DNA of 64,000 nucleotides from Nocardia sp. NBC_01503 (lineage in GTDB: Bacteria > Actinomycetota > Actinomycetes > Mycobacteriales > Mycobacteriaceae). Of the stretch, positions 27,701 to 39,700 are shown in pieces. Position 1 is the first letter of the stretch. Each line of letters begins with the position of its first letter. The stretch spans positions 1,488,001 to 1,552,000 of the forward strand of contig NZ_CP109596.1 of assembly GCF_036327755.1 (NCBI RefSeq), given 5' to 3'. A model generated the notes under the pieces. The model did not search any database. It was not told the origin of the DNA and saw nothing but the letters and a program-made list of their open reading frames with translations. The position numbers and the translations under genes are program-made.

Positions 27701-30700
27701 GCCAGACCGGGATCTGCGGCGATCACCGCGTCGAGTTCGGTTCGCGCCGAATCGACTTGGCGTTGCCACACCTCCACGGGCGTCTCCGCCGGACCTGCCT
27801 CCGCCTCGACCGCTTGCCGCAGCGCCGACTCCAAGTCCGTCACGCGCTTCTCCGCATCGGAGAAGTTGCGCGCCGCGTCGACGAGATCGGAGATGCGCTG
27901 TTCGTGGCCCGGCAGCGTGCCCGCCTCCGCGGCGAGGCGGGTGCCCAGGTAGTCGGCGGTGCCCGGCATGCGCTGCGGGGTGAGGTCGCTCTCGCGCAGC
28001 GCGCGATCGTCCTCGAGGTACATGCGCCCGACGGCGTAGTCGCGACCGTCCCGCGCCAGGTCCAGGAGATGCCGCGCCTCGGCGAGTTCGTTCGCCAATT
28101 CTCGCGGTGCGCCCGGTGGCGGTTCGGGTTCCGGCGGATTGGTGAGGTCGTGGTGCTCGGCGGCCAGGCGCGCCAGCTCCTCGATATCGGCCGCACGCGC
28201 CTGGACCTCGGCGCGCATGGTCTTCAGGACCTCGGCGAATTCGTGTGGTTCGAGGCGCTCGTGCTTGTCGATCTTGCCGTCGCGGTAGACCTCGTACACC
28301 TCGGTGTAGCGCGCATTGCGCACCTTCCGCACCAGGGCCTGCAGCTCCTCGGAGGTCAGCACCCGCGCCGGATCCTCGACGCCGGACCGGTACGCGTCGT
28401 AGGCCCTATCCCAGGAACCCTGCGCGCGGGTGTGCAGCACCTCGGCGAGCTGCGCCGGAGTAACCCAGTCGTGCAGTTCCTTGGCGTATTTGGTGTAGAG
28501 CTTGACCTGGCGCTCGACATTGTCGATATCGAAGCCGAGCAGTCGGTCCCGCACACCCGCGGCCTCCGGCGGATGATCGGAGATCGGTGGCTCGCCGAGG
28601 GATTCGTGCAGCAGCGCGCGCAGCAGCGCGGACGCCTTCCCGCCATGAATCGGCAGTTCGCCGTCGGCCACGCGCGGATCGCTGAACGGATCGAAGCGCA
28701 TATTCCGCCGGAACGGATCGAGACCGCTGATGGTCCGCACGTATTCGGCGAGACCGGCCAGCAATTGCGGGCGTTCGGCCGTGCGATGCAGCAGGTTGTT
28801 GATGGCCTCCAGCACGGCCTTCGGACTGGTGGATTCCGGTTTCGGTCCGTAGCCGATGACCTCGTTCGTCGGCTTGTCGATCTTGTGCTTATGCGCGTAC
28901 AGCTCTTCCGGCGGAACCCCGAGCCGCTCGGCCAGCCGGTCACGCGCCGCGAGCAGCACCGATTCCTTGACCCCGGACTCGTTCAGCGCCTTCGCATAAC
29001 CGAGCAGATCCTCGACCGCCTGCAACCGCCGCGCGGCCCGGATGCCCGGATCGGCCAGCGCCTGCGCCACCGTCTCCGGTGTCATCGCGTCCGGGTCCAG
29101 CTTCAGGCGGTGCGCGAGATTCTTCAGCGTGCGATCGAGATCGTGGAAGCTGTCGATGGCATCGCTGGAACGGATGAAATCCGCCATGCCCTCGATCTGC
29201 CCGGCGCGCGACGCATTGTCCTGCTCGAGTCCGGCGATGGTGCGGTCGAGGTTCTCGCCGAGGTCCATCGTGTAGATGCTCAGACGCTTGGCCACCGCAT
29301 TGCGTTCCGCGCGCACCACATCCGGGTCGCGCGGCACGGCGGCCTCGGTGCTCGGCGTCGTATGTGGTTCTAGCGCAACGTGTTCGGGCTGTACGGTGCG
29401 CCAGGCGCCGTCGCCATCCCGCAGCAGCAGGGTCGGCACACGACGGCCTTCGACATTCAGCTCGTGATAGAACGCCTCGGGTGCGAGGACCGCGCGCACG
29501 AACGGACCGTCCGGGGTCATGCCGACTTCGCGGTAGAAGAGTTGCAGTTCACCGCGATTCAGCTGTGCGCCCAGTTCCGGGTGCGCGGCGAGGGCATTGG
29601 CCAGGCGGACATCGAGATCGGCGTCGCCGTGGATCACCACGAGTCGGTTGGGATCGCCGGGGTGTGCACCCGGGACCACGCCGACGCCCGGTTCCAGCTC
29701 TACGCCACCGTGCGCCTCCAGCCAGGCGCGGGCGACGCCATCGGACAGTTCGGTCGCATGCGCGCGGGCCTCGGTGTCGGCGTGCACGAAATCATCGACA
29801 GCGGACGTCAATTCAACGAATTTGTCGTAACCGTCGCGCAGCCGCATCCGCAGATCGGCGATGGCGTGCGCGATGCCCTCGGGCGTCTCGAGGCTCTTCA
29901 GCGGGACTTCGAGCAGCTGCGCCCAGTTGGACCGCTCATCACGAATCTGATCCCGTCGGAGCGCGTCCTCGAACAGTTGGCCCGCACGACTTTCGGGACG
30001 CTCCTGGTCGATATCGTCGAAGTGCCTGGCCCATTCGCCGCCATTGTTCGCGCCCAGGAAGTCGAGCGCGGTGACCGGTGGCTGCCTGGGACGCCATTCG
30101 AGCGAGGTGTCCGCGGGATCGACCCCGGCGAGTTCCCGGCGGCGCGCGGCCTTCTCCTCCTCGATCGCCTGTGCGTCCACCGCATGGGATTCGCGCACAT
30201 AGCGCCCGAGCGGATCCTTGTCGAAGAAGCTGACCTCGCTGTACGGGACGGCCTGATCCTGCTCGTTGAATCGCATGGCGGCATCCCGCAGCGCCTCGAT
30301 CGCGCCCGCGCGGCGGACGAGCTGATGGGTCTCGGCTTCGAGCGCGCGCTCCAGACTCTCGGGGTCGAGACCGGAGAGTTCGACGCGCTGGGCACCGGCG
30401 ATCCGCCGCAGATCGGCGAGTGCGAAATCGCGGGCATCGAGCGCGGCCGCGAGGGGTTCGGGGACCGCGGGACCCCAGTCCGTCGGGCGCGTCGGTTCGG
30501 GGAGCGTCGGTTCCGCGGGCGGTAGCGCGGCCTGCCGCTCGGCGGCTTCCGCGAGATAGTCCGCCTCGGTGGGCATTTCGGCCAGTCGCAGGCTTTCCTC
30601 GACCTCGGCCCGCAGGATCGGATCGGCCTCGGAGTACCACGGCTGGTACTCCTCGCCGTTTCGCATGTACATGGGGATCACCGGCGCGGAGATGTCGGCG

Positions 30701-33700
30701 ACCCGGCCGATCTTCTCCGCCAGCCACGGCCACGACTGCACCAGCGGAATATGCTCCCGGGACTGGACGAAGGTGGCCAGCTCCTTCCACACGCGGGCCG
30801 GATTGAGGTCGTCGTGCTCCGCGTCGAGGTGCGACAGCTCGTGATGGTGGATTTCGGTGCCGAAGTTCTTGGCGACGCTGATGAAGAACTTCTTGTCCTG
30901 GCTCGAACCGGACGGGTACTTCGGGGTGTGGTCGTGGAAGCCGTGCATCATACGACGCCACATGCGCTTGAGCAGGCTCTGCCGCGGCTTCGCCTCGTCG
31001 GCCTTCGACACGGGGTGCGACGGCAGTTCGGGGCGCGTGGACACCTCGACACGGTAGGTGCCGTCCGGGTTCTCGGTGAGGCGCACGTGCACCCGGTTGC
31101 CGTCGGCCTCCAGCACCGCGCGCAGGCCGTCCGCCGGGTTGTAGCGGGTGGCGGCCACCAGATCCGCGACATCGGCCGTGCGACGCAGAGTTTCGGCGCG
31201 CAACTCGCGCACCGTCCGGTCGATGGCCTGCGGGGTGGCGACGCGCTCCGGGGCGACGCCCAGACGGCGGGCCCAGTCATCGCGATCGGCCGCGTGCAGT
31301 GCGCGAGCCTCCGGATCGGTCTCGGCCTCGTGCCGGATACCGGCCTGTTCGAGGGCCTCGATGCCACCGGCGCGCAACAGGTTTCGGAATTGCAGGTCAC
31401 CGGCGATCTCGGACAGGCGCGGCGGAGTCCGTTCGGCGTCGGAGAGGCCGAGCCGGTCCGCGATCTCGGTGCGCAACTCCTCGAGTCCGATGGCGCGCGG
31501 TTCCGCCTGCGGCGCAGGACGATTCACCTCGGCCCAGGGTGCCAGCGGCAGGTCCCGCAGGGTCTGCCCGGGACCGGGAATCGGCTGAGTCTCGGCCTCG
31601 GACAGGTCCGGACGGGTTTGTTCAAGGCCGTCGGGGCGGGTCTGTACGGCGTCCGGGCGGGTCTGCTCCAATCCGTCGGGGCGAGTCCGGGCAGCGTCCG
31701 GGCGGGTCTGCTCCAATCCGTCGGGGCGAGTCCGGGCAGCGTCCGGGCGGGTCTGCTCCAATCCGTCGGGGCGAGTCCGGGCAGCGTCCGGGCGGGTCTG
31801 CTCCAATCCGTCGGGGCGAGTCCGGGCAGCGTCCGGGCGGGTCTGCTCCAATCCGTCGGGGCGAGTCCGGGCAGCGTCCGGGTCGGTGGCGGTTTCCGAC
31901 CGGGGCCGGGCGGCCGGAAGTTCGGGGCGGGTGGCGTGTTCGAGCTCGGCCGGATCCGAGTGGTCGTCGAGGCCGAGGGCGCGGCGCTCATTGTCGATGG
32001 CGCGCAACTCTTCCGGCGCGACCTCGGTCCGCCAGTACTTCTCGCCCTCGTAGACCTCGTCCACGGACAGCGGGCGGAAGTCGTCCCCACCCATGGCCGA
32101 CGGCCCGACAGCCTGCTCCGGATCGCCGAAATGCCCGCGGGCCCTGGCCATCTCGGCGACTTCCCAGAGGGCGGACAGCGGATCCCCATGCCGGGTGAGC
32201 GCCTGCCCCAAACCCAGATCCTCGGCGAGCTGCCGCGCGTACGCGTCCCGTGCGGCCGACTGGACCGGCGACACCTCCCCCACCGGGGACTCCCGCAGGA
32301 AGTCCGCCACCGCCCGCAATGCGGGCGAGGCGACCGCCGGATCCACCGGATGCACGACCGTGCCCTCGGTCGCGCCGGTCGGCAACTCCATCGTCTGCGT
32401 CTCCGCCGAATGCGGATCCGCCTCTCCCTCCGGCACCGGCGCGGGAGCCGCCAGCGGATCCCGCACGGTCACCTCATGGGTCGCCTCATGCCCCGGGGTC
32501 GCCGACTCCCCCGCCGGACCGGTGACCGGATCAGGTTGCGCGCCCGCCTGATTCGGGACAGTCGCCGTCTCATCCCCGGCAGGTTCACCGGCCTTCCCAT
32601 CTTTGGCGAGATCGCTCGCGGCCTCTTCCTTGGCAGGGTCGCTCGCGGCCTCATCCTTCGCGGGATCGGACGCGCCCTCGTCCTTGGCGGGATCGGTGGC
32701 GGGGTAAGACTCGGGTGCCTTCGGGCGCTCTGTCCTCGCCTCGGTCGGTATCGATTCGGCGGACTTCGGTTGTGGCCCTGTGGGTTCGGGTAGCGCGCCG
32801 GGGGTGGCCGGGCGGATCGGGGACGGGCCGTTGCTCGGGGAACCGCCGGGGGTTGGGTCCTCGGGCGGGGTGGTGGGGCCGGTGTCGCCCGGATCGGTGG
32901 GATCGGTCGGGTTGTGGTCGCCGGAGCCTTCCGAACCCTCGTTCGGGTCGGAGGACGAGGGTGTGCGCGGGGGCTTGTTCGGCGGGGTTCCGTCGCCCGC
33001 GCCGCCCGCCTCGGGGATCGGACCGTGCGCCGTATCGCCACGATCCGCGAACGCGATGCGGGGATCGACCGGCCGGGTGAAGGGAGCGGATTCGGCCGGG
33101 GGCGTGTTGTCCCGCGCCGCGTGCGGATCGATCGGGGGCACGGCCTCGGACTGCGGTGTGGCCGCACGGTCGTCGGGGTTGGCGAAGGCCACTCGGGGGT
33201 CGACCGGCTTTGTCGCGGGGGCGGCTTCGGACGGGGGCAGGGACGGGGATTCCTCGCGGGTGGCGAAGGCTATGCGGGGGTCGATCGGTGGAGTGGCGGC
33301 GTGGTCGGCGACCCAGTCGGAGAAGGCGTCGGCGAGGTGGAATTGTTCGGCGGCGGAGCGGAGTTGGCGGAAGGCTTCGGTGGGGTCGCCGGTGGTCAGG
33401 CGGATGGTGCTGGTTTGCAGTTCCCGCATGGTGGTGTCGAGATCCGCCGGGGTGAGCCGGGATTCGTCGACATTCAGGCCGGTCACGGCGCGCAGGTTGG
33501 TAATCGCCTCGCGGAGGGCGGTGTGCGCCGCATCGTGGGCGCGCTGGACCGCCGCTTCGGGGGTGTCGGCGGCAATGGCAGCGGCGGCGGCCTGGCGGGC
33601 CTGCTCGGCTTCCCAGCGCGAGACGCGGTCCTGCGCTTTGTGCTGACGATCGGCGGCGTCGGCGAGCTCCAGGCGGGCGCGGTCGGCGGCGGAGAGGCCG

Positions 33701-36700
33701 GGTCGGTGTGCGTCGGCGAATTCACGGTGGGTGGCGGCGACTGCGTCGGGGGTGAGGTTGGCGGCGGTGAGCGGCAGGCCGAACAGGGCCGCGTTGAGGT
33801 TGGCGTCGGCGGCCAGGAGTTCCCGCCGGGCGGCGTCGAGTTCGCGGGCGGCGGCCTGCTCGGGAGTCTCGGCCGCATGGGCGGATTCGGCCTGCTCGGT
33901 CTTGGCGGTATCGAGGAATTCCTGGGCATGCTGATAGCGGTGCACGGCATCGCGCAGCGGGATGAGATCGTCGGTCCAGATATCGGCCTGGTCCAGCGGC
34001 ATGCGGGACATGCGGTCGACCTGATCGACGACCCGGTCCAGGCCGACGCGGGCCAGGCTCGGATCGGCCGCGATCAGGGTTTCCAGATCTGTTCTGGCGG
34101 AGTCCAATTCGCGCTGCCACACGTCGACCGGCGTCTCATTCGGGCCGGACTCGCGCTGAACCGCCTGTCGCAGTTGGGATTCCAGCTCCGCCACCCGGGT
34201 TTCGGCGCGCGTGAAATCACCCGCCGCGTCCACCAGATCCGCGATGCGCCGATCATGATCGGGCAGTGTCCCGGCCTCATCCGCATTGCGGGTGCTCAGG
34301 TAGTCGGCGGTCCCGCGAATGCGCTCGGGGGTGAGATCGCTGTCCACGATGGGACGGTTGTTCTCCAGATACATCCGCCCGACGGCATGCTCGCGCGCAT
34401 CACGAGCCAGGTCGAGCTGATGCCGCGCGGTGGCCAGGTCACCGGCTAGGTCGCGCACACCGCGTTGCGGCGCAACGGGTTCCGGCGGTGTGGTGAGCTT
34501 ATTGTGCTCATCGGCCAGCCGTTCCAGTTCCTTGATATCGGCTTCGCGGTCGCGCACCTCGGCGCGCATGGTGTCGACGACCTCGGCCAGCTTCTCCGGA
34601 CTGAGCCGCTCATGCTTGTCGATCTTGCCGTCGCGGTAGTACTCGTAGACCTCGGCGTAGCGGGTGTTTCGCGCGGTATCCACCGCACGGGTCAACTCCT
34701 GCGGGGTGAGCAGTTTGCTCTGGTCCGCGGTGCTGTCCCGGTAGAAGTCGTAGGCGGCTCGCACATCTCCGCCGTCGAGAATGCGCAGCACCTCGCCCAA
34801 CTGCGCGGGACTCAGCCGATCGTGCAGTGACCTACCGCGCTCCTCATACAGTTCCACGGTGCGCGGAATGTCGTTGACATCGACGCCGAGCAATCGCGAC
34901 CAGACGCTTGCCGCCTGCGAGGGATTATCGGAAATCGGCGGCTCACCCATGGATTCGTTCATCAGCGCGCGCAGCAACGCGGGCGCGTCGGAATCGTGAA
35001 TGGGCACTTCGCCGTCGGCGGCACGCGGATCCCGCGCCGGATCGATTTGCAGATCGCGGCGGAACGGATCGAGATCGCTGAGCGTATTGACGTACTCGCC
35101 CAGCGCGGCAACGAGTTCCGGGTTCGGCCCGGAGCGCTGTAGGAGGTCGTTGACCGCGTGCAGCAGCTCATTCGGGTTGGTGCTCTTGGGATCCGGCGCG
35201 TACCCGACGACCTCGCCGAGGTTCTTGTCCACGACATGCTTGTTCGAGTACAGGTCCTCGGGTTCCACACCCAGGCGATGCGCCAGCCGATCGCGCGCGG
35301 CCAGCACCGTGGCCGCATCGACATTGTCGCGCAACACCTTCGCGTAATCGAGCAGGTCACCGATCGCCTGCAGGCGGCGCACCTGGCGCATGGACGGATC
35401 GGCCATCGCCTCGGCCAGGGCCTGCGGTGACAGATCCTCCGGATCGATGCGCAGTCGATTCGCCAGATTCTCCAGCCTGCGGTTCAGGTCGTGGAAATTG
35501 TCGATGGCGTCGCTGCTGCGGATGAAGTCCGCCATGCCCTCGATCTGCGCTGCGCGCAGGGCGTTGTCGTGCTCGAGCGCCTTGATGGTGTCGTCGAGGA
35601 AGCCGGGGCCCAGATCCATGCGGTAGACCGAGAGCCGGGCCGCGACCTCATTGCGTTCCGCGCGAACCACATCCGGATCGCGCGGGACGGCGGGCGCGGT
35701 CTCCGGCGTGGTACGCGGATCGAGGGCGATATGCGGCTCGGGGGTGGGCTGCACAATCCGCCAAGGGCCTTCACCGTCGCGCAGCATGAGCATGGGCAGG
35801 CGGTCACCGCCCTCGGGTCCGTGATGGAACAGGACCTCCGGCGTCGGATGCGGGTTGACGTGCAGCTGACCGCTGTCGGACAAGCCGATGACGTGGTAAT
35901 CGAGTTGCAGCTCACCGTGGTTGAGCTGTGCGCCCAGCTCCGGGTGCGCGGCCAGGGCATCGGCGAGACGAGCGTCATGATCGGAGTCGCCGCGAATGAC
36001 GACCAGCCGGTTGGGGTCGCCGGGATGTGCGCCCGGATGCACGCCGACACCCGGCTCCAGCATGACGCCGCCCTGTCCGTCCAGCCAGGCGTGCGCCGCG
36101 ATATCGGCCAAATCCTTCGCGTGCGTGCGGGCTTCGCCGTCGAGCTGCTGATAGTGGTCGACCGCGTCGATGAATTCGCCGAGCCGGTCGACGCTGTCGC
36201 GCAGTTCCATGCGCAGATCGCCGAGGGTGTGCCGAATCTGGTCCGGGGTGAGGCCGTCGAGCGATTCACCGATCAGCTGCGCCCAATTCGAGCGTTCATC
36301 GCGGATCTGATCGCGCATGAGGGCGTCTTCGAAGAGTTGACCCTCGCGGCGGGCGGCGAGCTCGTCATCCGGATCGTCGAAGTGCTTGACCCATTCGCCG
36401 CCATTGTTGACCGGTAGCGCGTCCAGCGCCGAGGGGCGAGGTTCGCGGGGGCGGAACTCGAGCGAATCGTCGTCCGGGGATACTCCAGCCTCCGCACGGC
36501 GGCGCTGGGCGCGTTCCTCTTCGACGCGCACGGCCTCGGCGAGACGGGCCTCGCGGACATAGCGGCCCAGCGGATCCTTATCGGAGAAGCTGGCCGGGCT
36601 GTACGGGATGCGCTCATGCTCGACATTGAAGCGGGCGGCCACATCTCGCAGCGCCTCGATCGCACCGGCGCGGCGCATGAGCTCATAGGTGGCATTGTCG

Positions 36701-39700
36701 ACCGCGCGGCGCAGCGCCTCGGGGGTCGCGTTCGGTAGCTTGATGCGCTGTTCGTCCGCGATGCGCACGAGATCGGCCAGGGCCGCGTCACGGGCATCCA
36801 GGGCGGCGGCCAAGGGCTCCGGCATATCCGGGCCCCAGTTCTTCTCGTGCGGGGCCTCCAGTTGCGGGTGCTCCGGATCCTGCTGCGGGGCAGGGATTTC
36901 CGGGTAGTCCGCCTCGGTCGGTAGTCCGGCCAGGCGCAGCGACTCCGCTATCTCGGCGCGCAGCACCGGATCGGCTTCGGAGTACCACGGCTGGTACTCC
37001 TGTCCGTCGCGGGTGTGCATGGGCACGACATCGCCGGATATATCGGCGATCCGGGCGGTGAGCCGGTGCAGGACCGGCACGCGCTCGCGATCCTGGTAGA
37101 TCGTGGCGACTTCCTTGACGATGCGGACCGGGTTGAAATCGTCGTCGATATGGGCGAGGACGTCATTGTGGATGAGGTCGCCGAGGCCGTGGGTCAGGTT
37201 GACCTGGCCCTTCTTATCCCAGCCCGAACCGGACGGGTATTTCGGTGTGTCGGCGTGGTACCCGCCCATCATGCGCTGCCAGATACGGCGCAGCAGGCCC
37301 GGGCGCTTCTCCTCGACGGCCTTGCCGGGGTCGGGCGGCTTGGGCAGATCCGGGCGCGGGACGACCTCGACACGCTTGCTGCCGTCGGCGTTCTCGGTGA
37401 CGCGGATGTGCACTCGGTCGTCGCCCGCGGTCAGCACCGCGTGGATGCCGTCCGCGGGGTTCTCGGTGTGGAAGGTGGCGGCCATCAGGTCGGCCACATC
37501 CGCTGCGCGACGCAGGGTTTCGTCGTGCAGGGCGGCAATGGTGGCGTCGCGGTTGACGGGGCTCAGGGCCTGCGGGTCGTCGACGCGCAGCAGGCGCGCC
37601 CATTCGTCGCGTTCGGCGGTCAGTCGGGCGCGTTCGGTGGGGTCGAGAGCTTGATCGCGCTGGCGGGAGACCGTATCGAGGGCGTCGATGGCACCGGCGC
37701 GCAGCAGGTTTCGGAGTTGCAGCTCACCGGCGACATCGGGCAGGTGCTGGCGGGTCAGATCATCGGCGGAGAGGCCGAGGCGGTCGGCGATCTCGGTGCG
37801 CAGCTCATCGAGGGTCTGGACGCGCGGATCTTGGTGCGACAGAACGCGATTCACCTGCGACCAGGGTTCGAGCGGCAGATCCCGGCGCGCCGGGGTGCCC
37901 GGATCGGGACGGGTCCGCGGGTTCAGCCCCCGCTCACGCTCCGCACCGGAGAGCGGACCGAGATCCTCCGCCCGCAGGGCGCGCGGCGGCACACCCCGAT
38001 CCGGATCACCGAAATGTCCGCGCGCCCGCGCCCTTTCGGCCACCTCCCGCAGCGAAGCCAGCGGATCCACATGCCGCGACAGCGCCGGACCCAGTCCGAG
38101 CTCACTCGCCAACTGCCGCCCGTACGCCTCCCGCTCCGGAATCCGCGCCCCCACAACCGGACCCGGCGACTCACTCAGGAACTCCCCCACCGCCCGCAGC
38201 GCTGGCGACGCCCGCACCGGATCCACCGACGCGACCACCTCCCCGTCCCCCCGCACACCCGAGGGCAACTCCATAGGCTGTGTCTGCGCCGAATGCGTAT
38301 CCCCCGGCGGCACGGCAGCCAACGGATCCCGCACCGTAACCTCGGCCGTCGCCTCATGCCCCGGCGCGACCTCAGCCGTCGGCGCTTCACTCGCGGGCAA
38401 GGTATTCTCGCCCTGGCTCAGGGGGACAGTCGGCGCTTCACTCGGTGGCACAGCGAATTTCGCCGTATCCACCTCAACGGTGGGAGCTTCGCTCGGCGGG
38501 ACCGAGAGCTCGGCAGTGTCGACTTCGGCCGTCGGCGCTTCGCGTGCGGGCACGGTCGGCTCGCCGGGCTGCAACGGCACCGTGGGTGTTTCGCCTGCGG
38601 GCGTGGTGGATTCGGGGCCGTTGCGGTAGTCGGCGTATTCGACCCGCGGGTCGGTGGGAGGCTCCGAATTCTCGGGTGAGGTGCGATCGTCGGTGCCCTC
38701 GATACGCGGCTCCGATGTCGCGGCGGGTTCGGGGGACGCGGGGTAGTCGGCCCAATTCACACGTGGGTCGGCCGGGGGGTTGGTCGGCGGCTCGGATTGC
38801 AGCTCAACCGTTTCCGGCCGCGGGTAGTCGGCCCAGTCGGCGCGGGGGTCGGTGGGGGTTGCGGCGGCGGGGTCGGTGCCGGGGCGGGTCGGGGTGCCGG
38901 GGCGGGCAGGGGTGGGGCCGTCCGGGCCGGAGGGGCCGGGGCCGCCTGGGGTGGGATCGTCGGGGGTGGTGGGGGGTTCGGGGTCGGGGCGGCCGCCGGC
39001 GATCTCCCAGAGGAAGTCGGCGCGTTCGGCGGAGATGCGGGCCAGCCAGTCGGCCGTTTCGGCTTCGAAGCGGGCCCAGCGCTCGTCCATGGTGCCGGGG
39101 ATTTCCTGATCGGCGAGGCCGCGCAGCCATTCGGCGCGTTCGGCGTCCATGCGCGCGTCCCAGTCGGCTTGTTCGGCGGCTATGCGCTCGAACCAGGCGT
39201 CCGGGCCGTCGGGCTCGGACGCCGCTGCGGCGAAGGGAGGTTCGGCCGGGGGTTCCCCGCCGCCGTCCCCGCTCGGATCGGGTTGCGGATCGACGGGGGG
39301 TGCGGCGTTATCCGCGGGCTTCTCGTAATCCGCCCAATCCACTCGCGGATCAACCGGAGCCGCGGCCTCCTTCGACGGCTTGGGGTAGTCGGCCCACTCC
39401 CCTCGCGGATCGGTCGGGGGCACCTCGGCTGTGGACGGTTGGGGATAATTCGCCCACTCGACGCGCGGATCGGTGCGGGTGGCGGATTCGGTGGTGCTCT
39501 TCGGGCCGCCGGGGCCAGCCGGGCCTTTGTCGCCACCGCCCGGATCGCTCGGCCCCTTGGGACCGGTGGGGGTGCTGCCGCCGGGTTCGGCGGTGGGACC
39601 GGTGAGGTTGTCCTTCACCCAGCGGGAGAAGGCGTCGGAGCGGTGGAAATCGGTTGCGGCGGTGCGGAGTTGGGTGAAGGCGGCGTGGGGGTCGCCCTGG

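Noticed and set aside
31606..31875. CRISPR-like periodic array
   Set aside because: The units are contiguous with no spacers and code in frame for AARTRPDGLEQTRPD within the giant protein.
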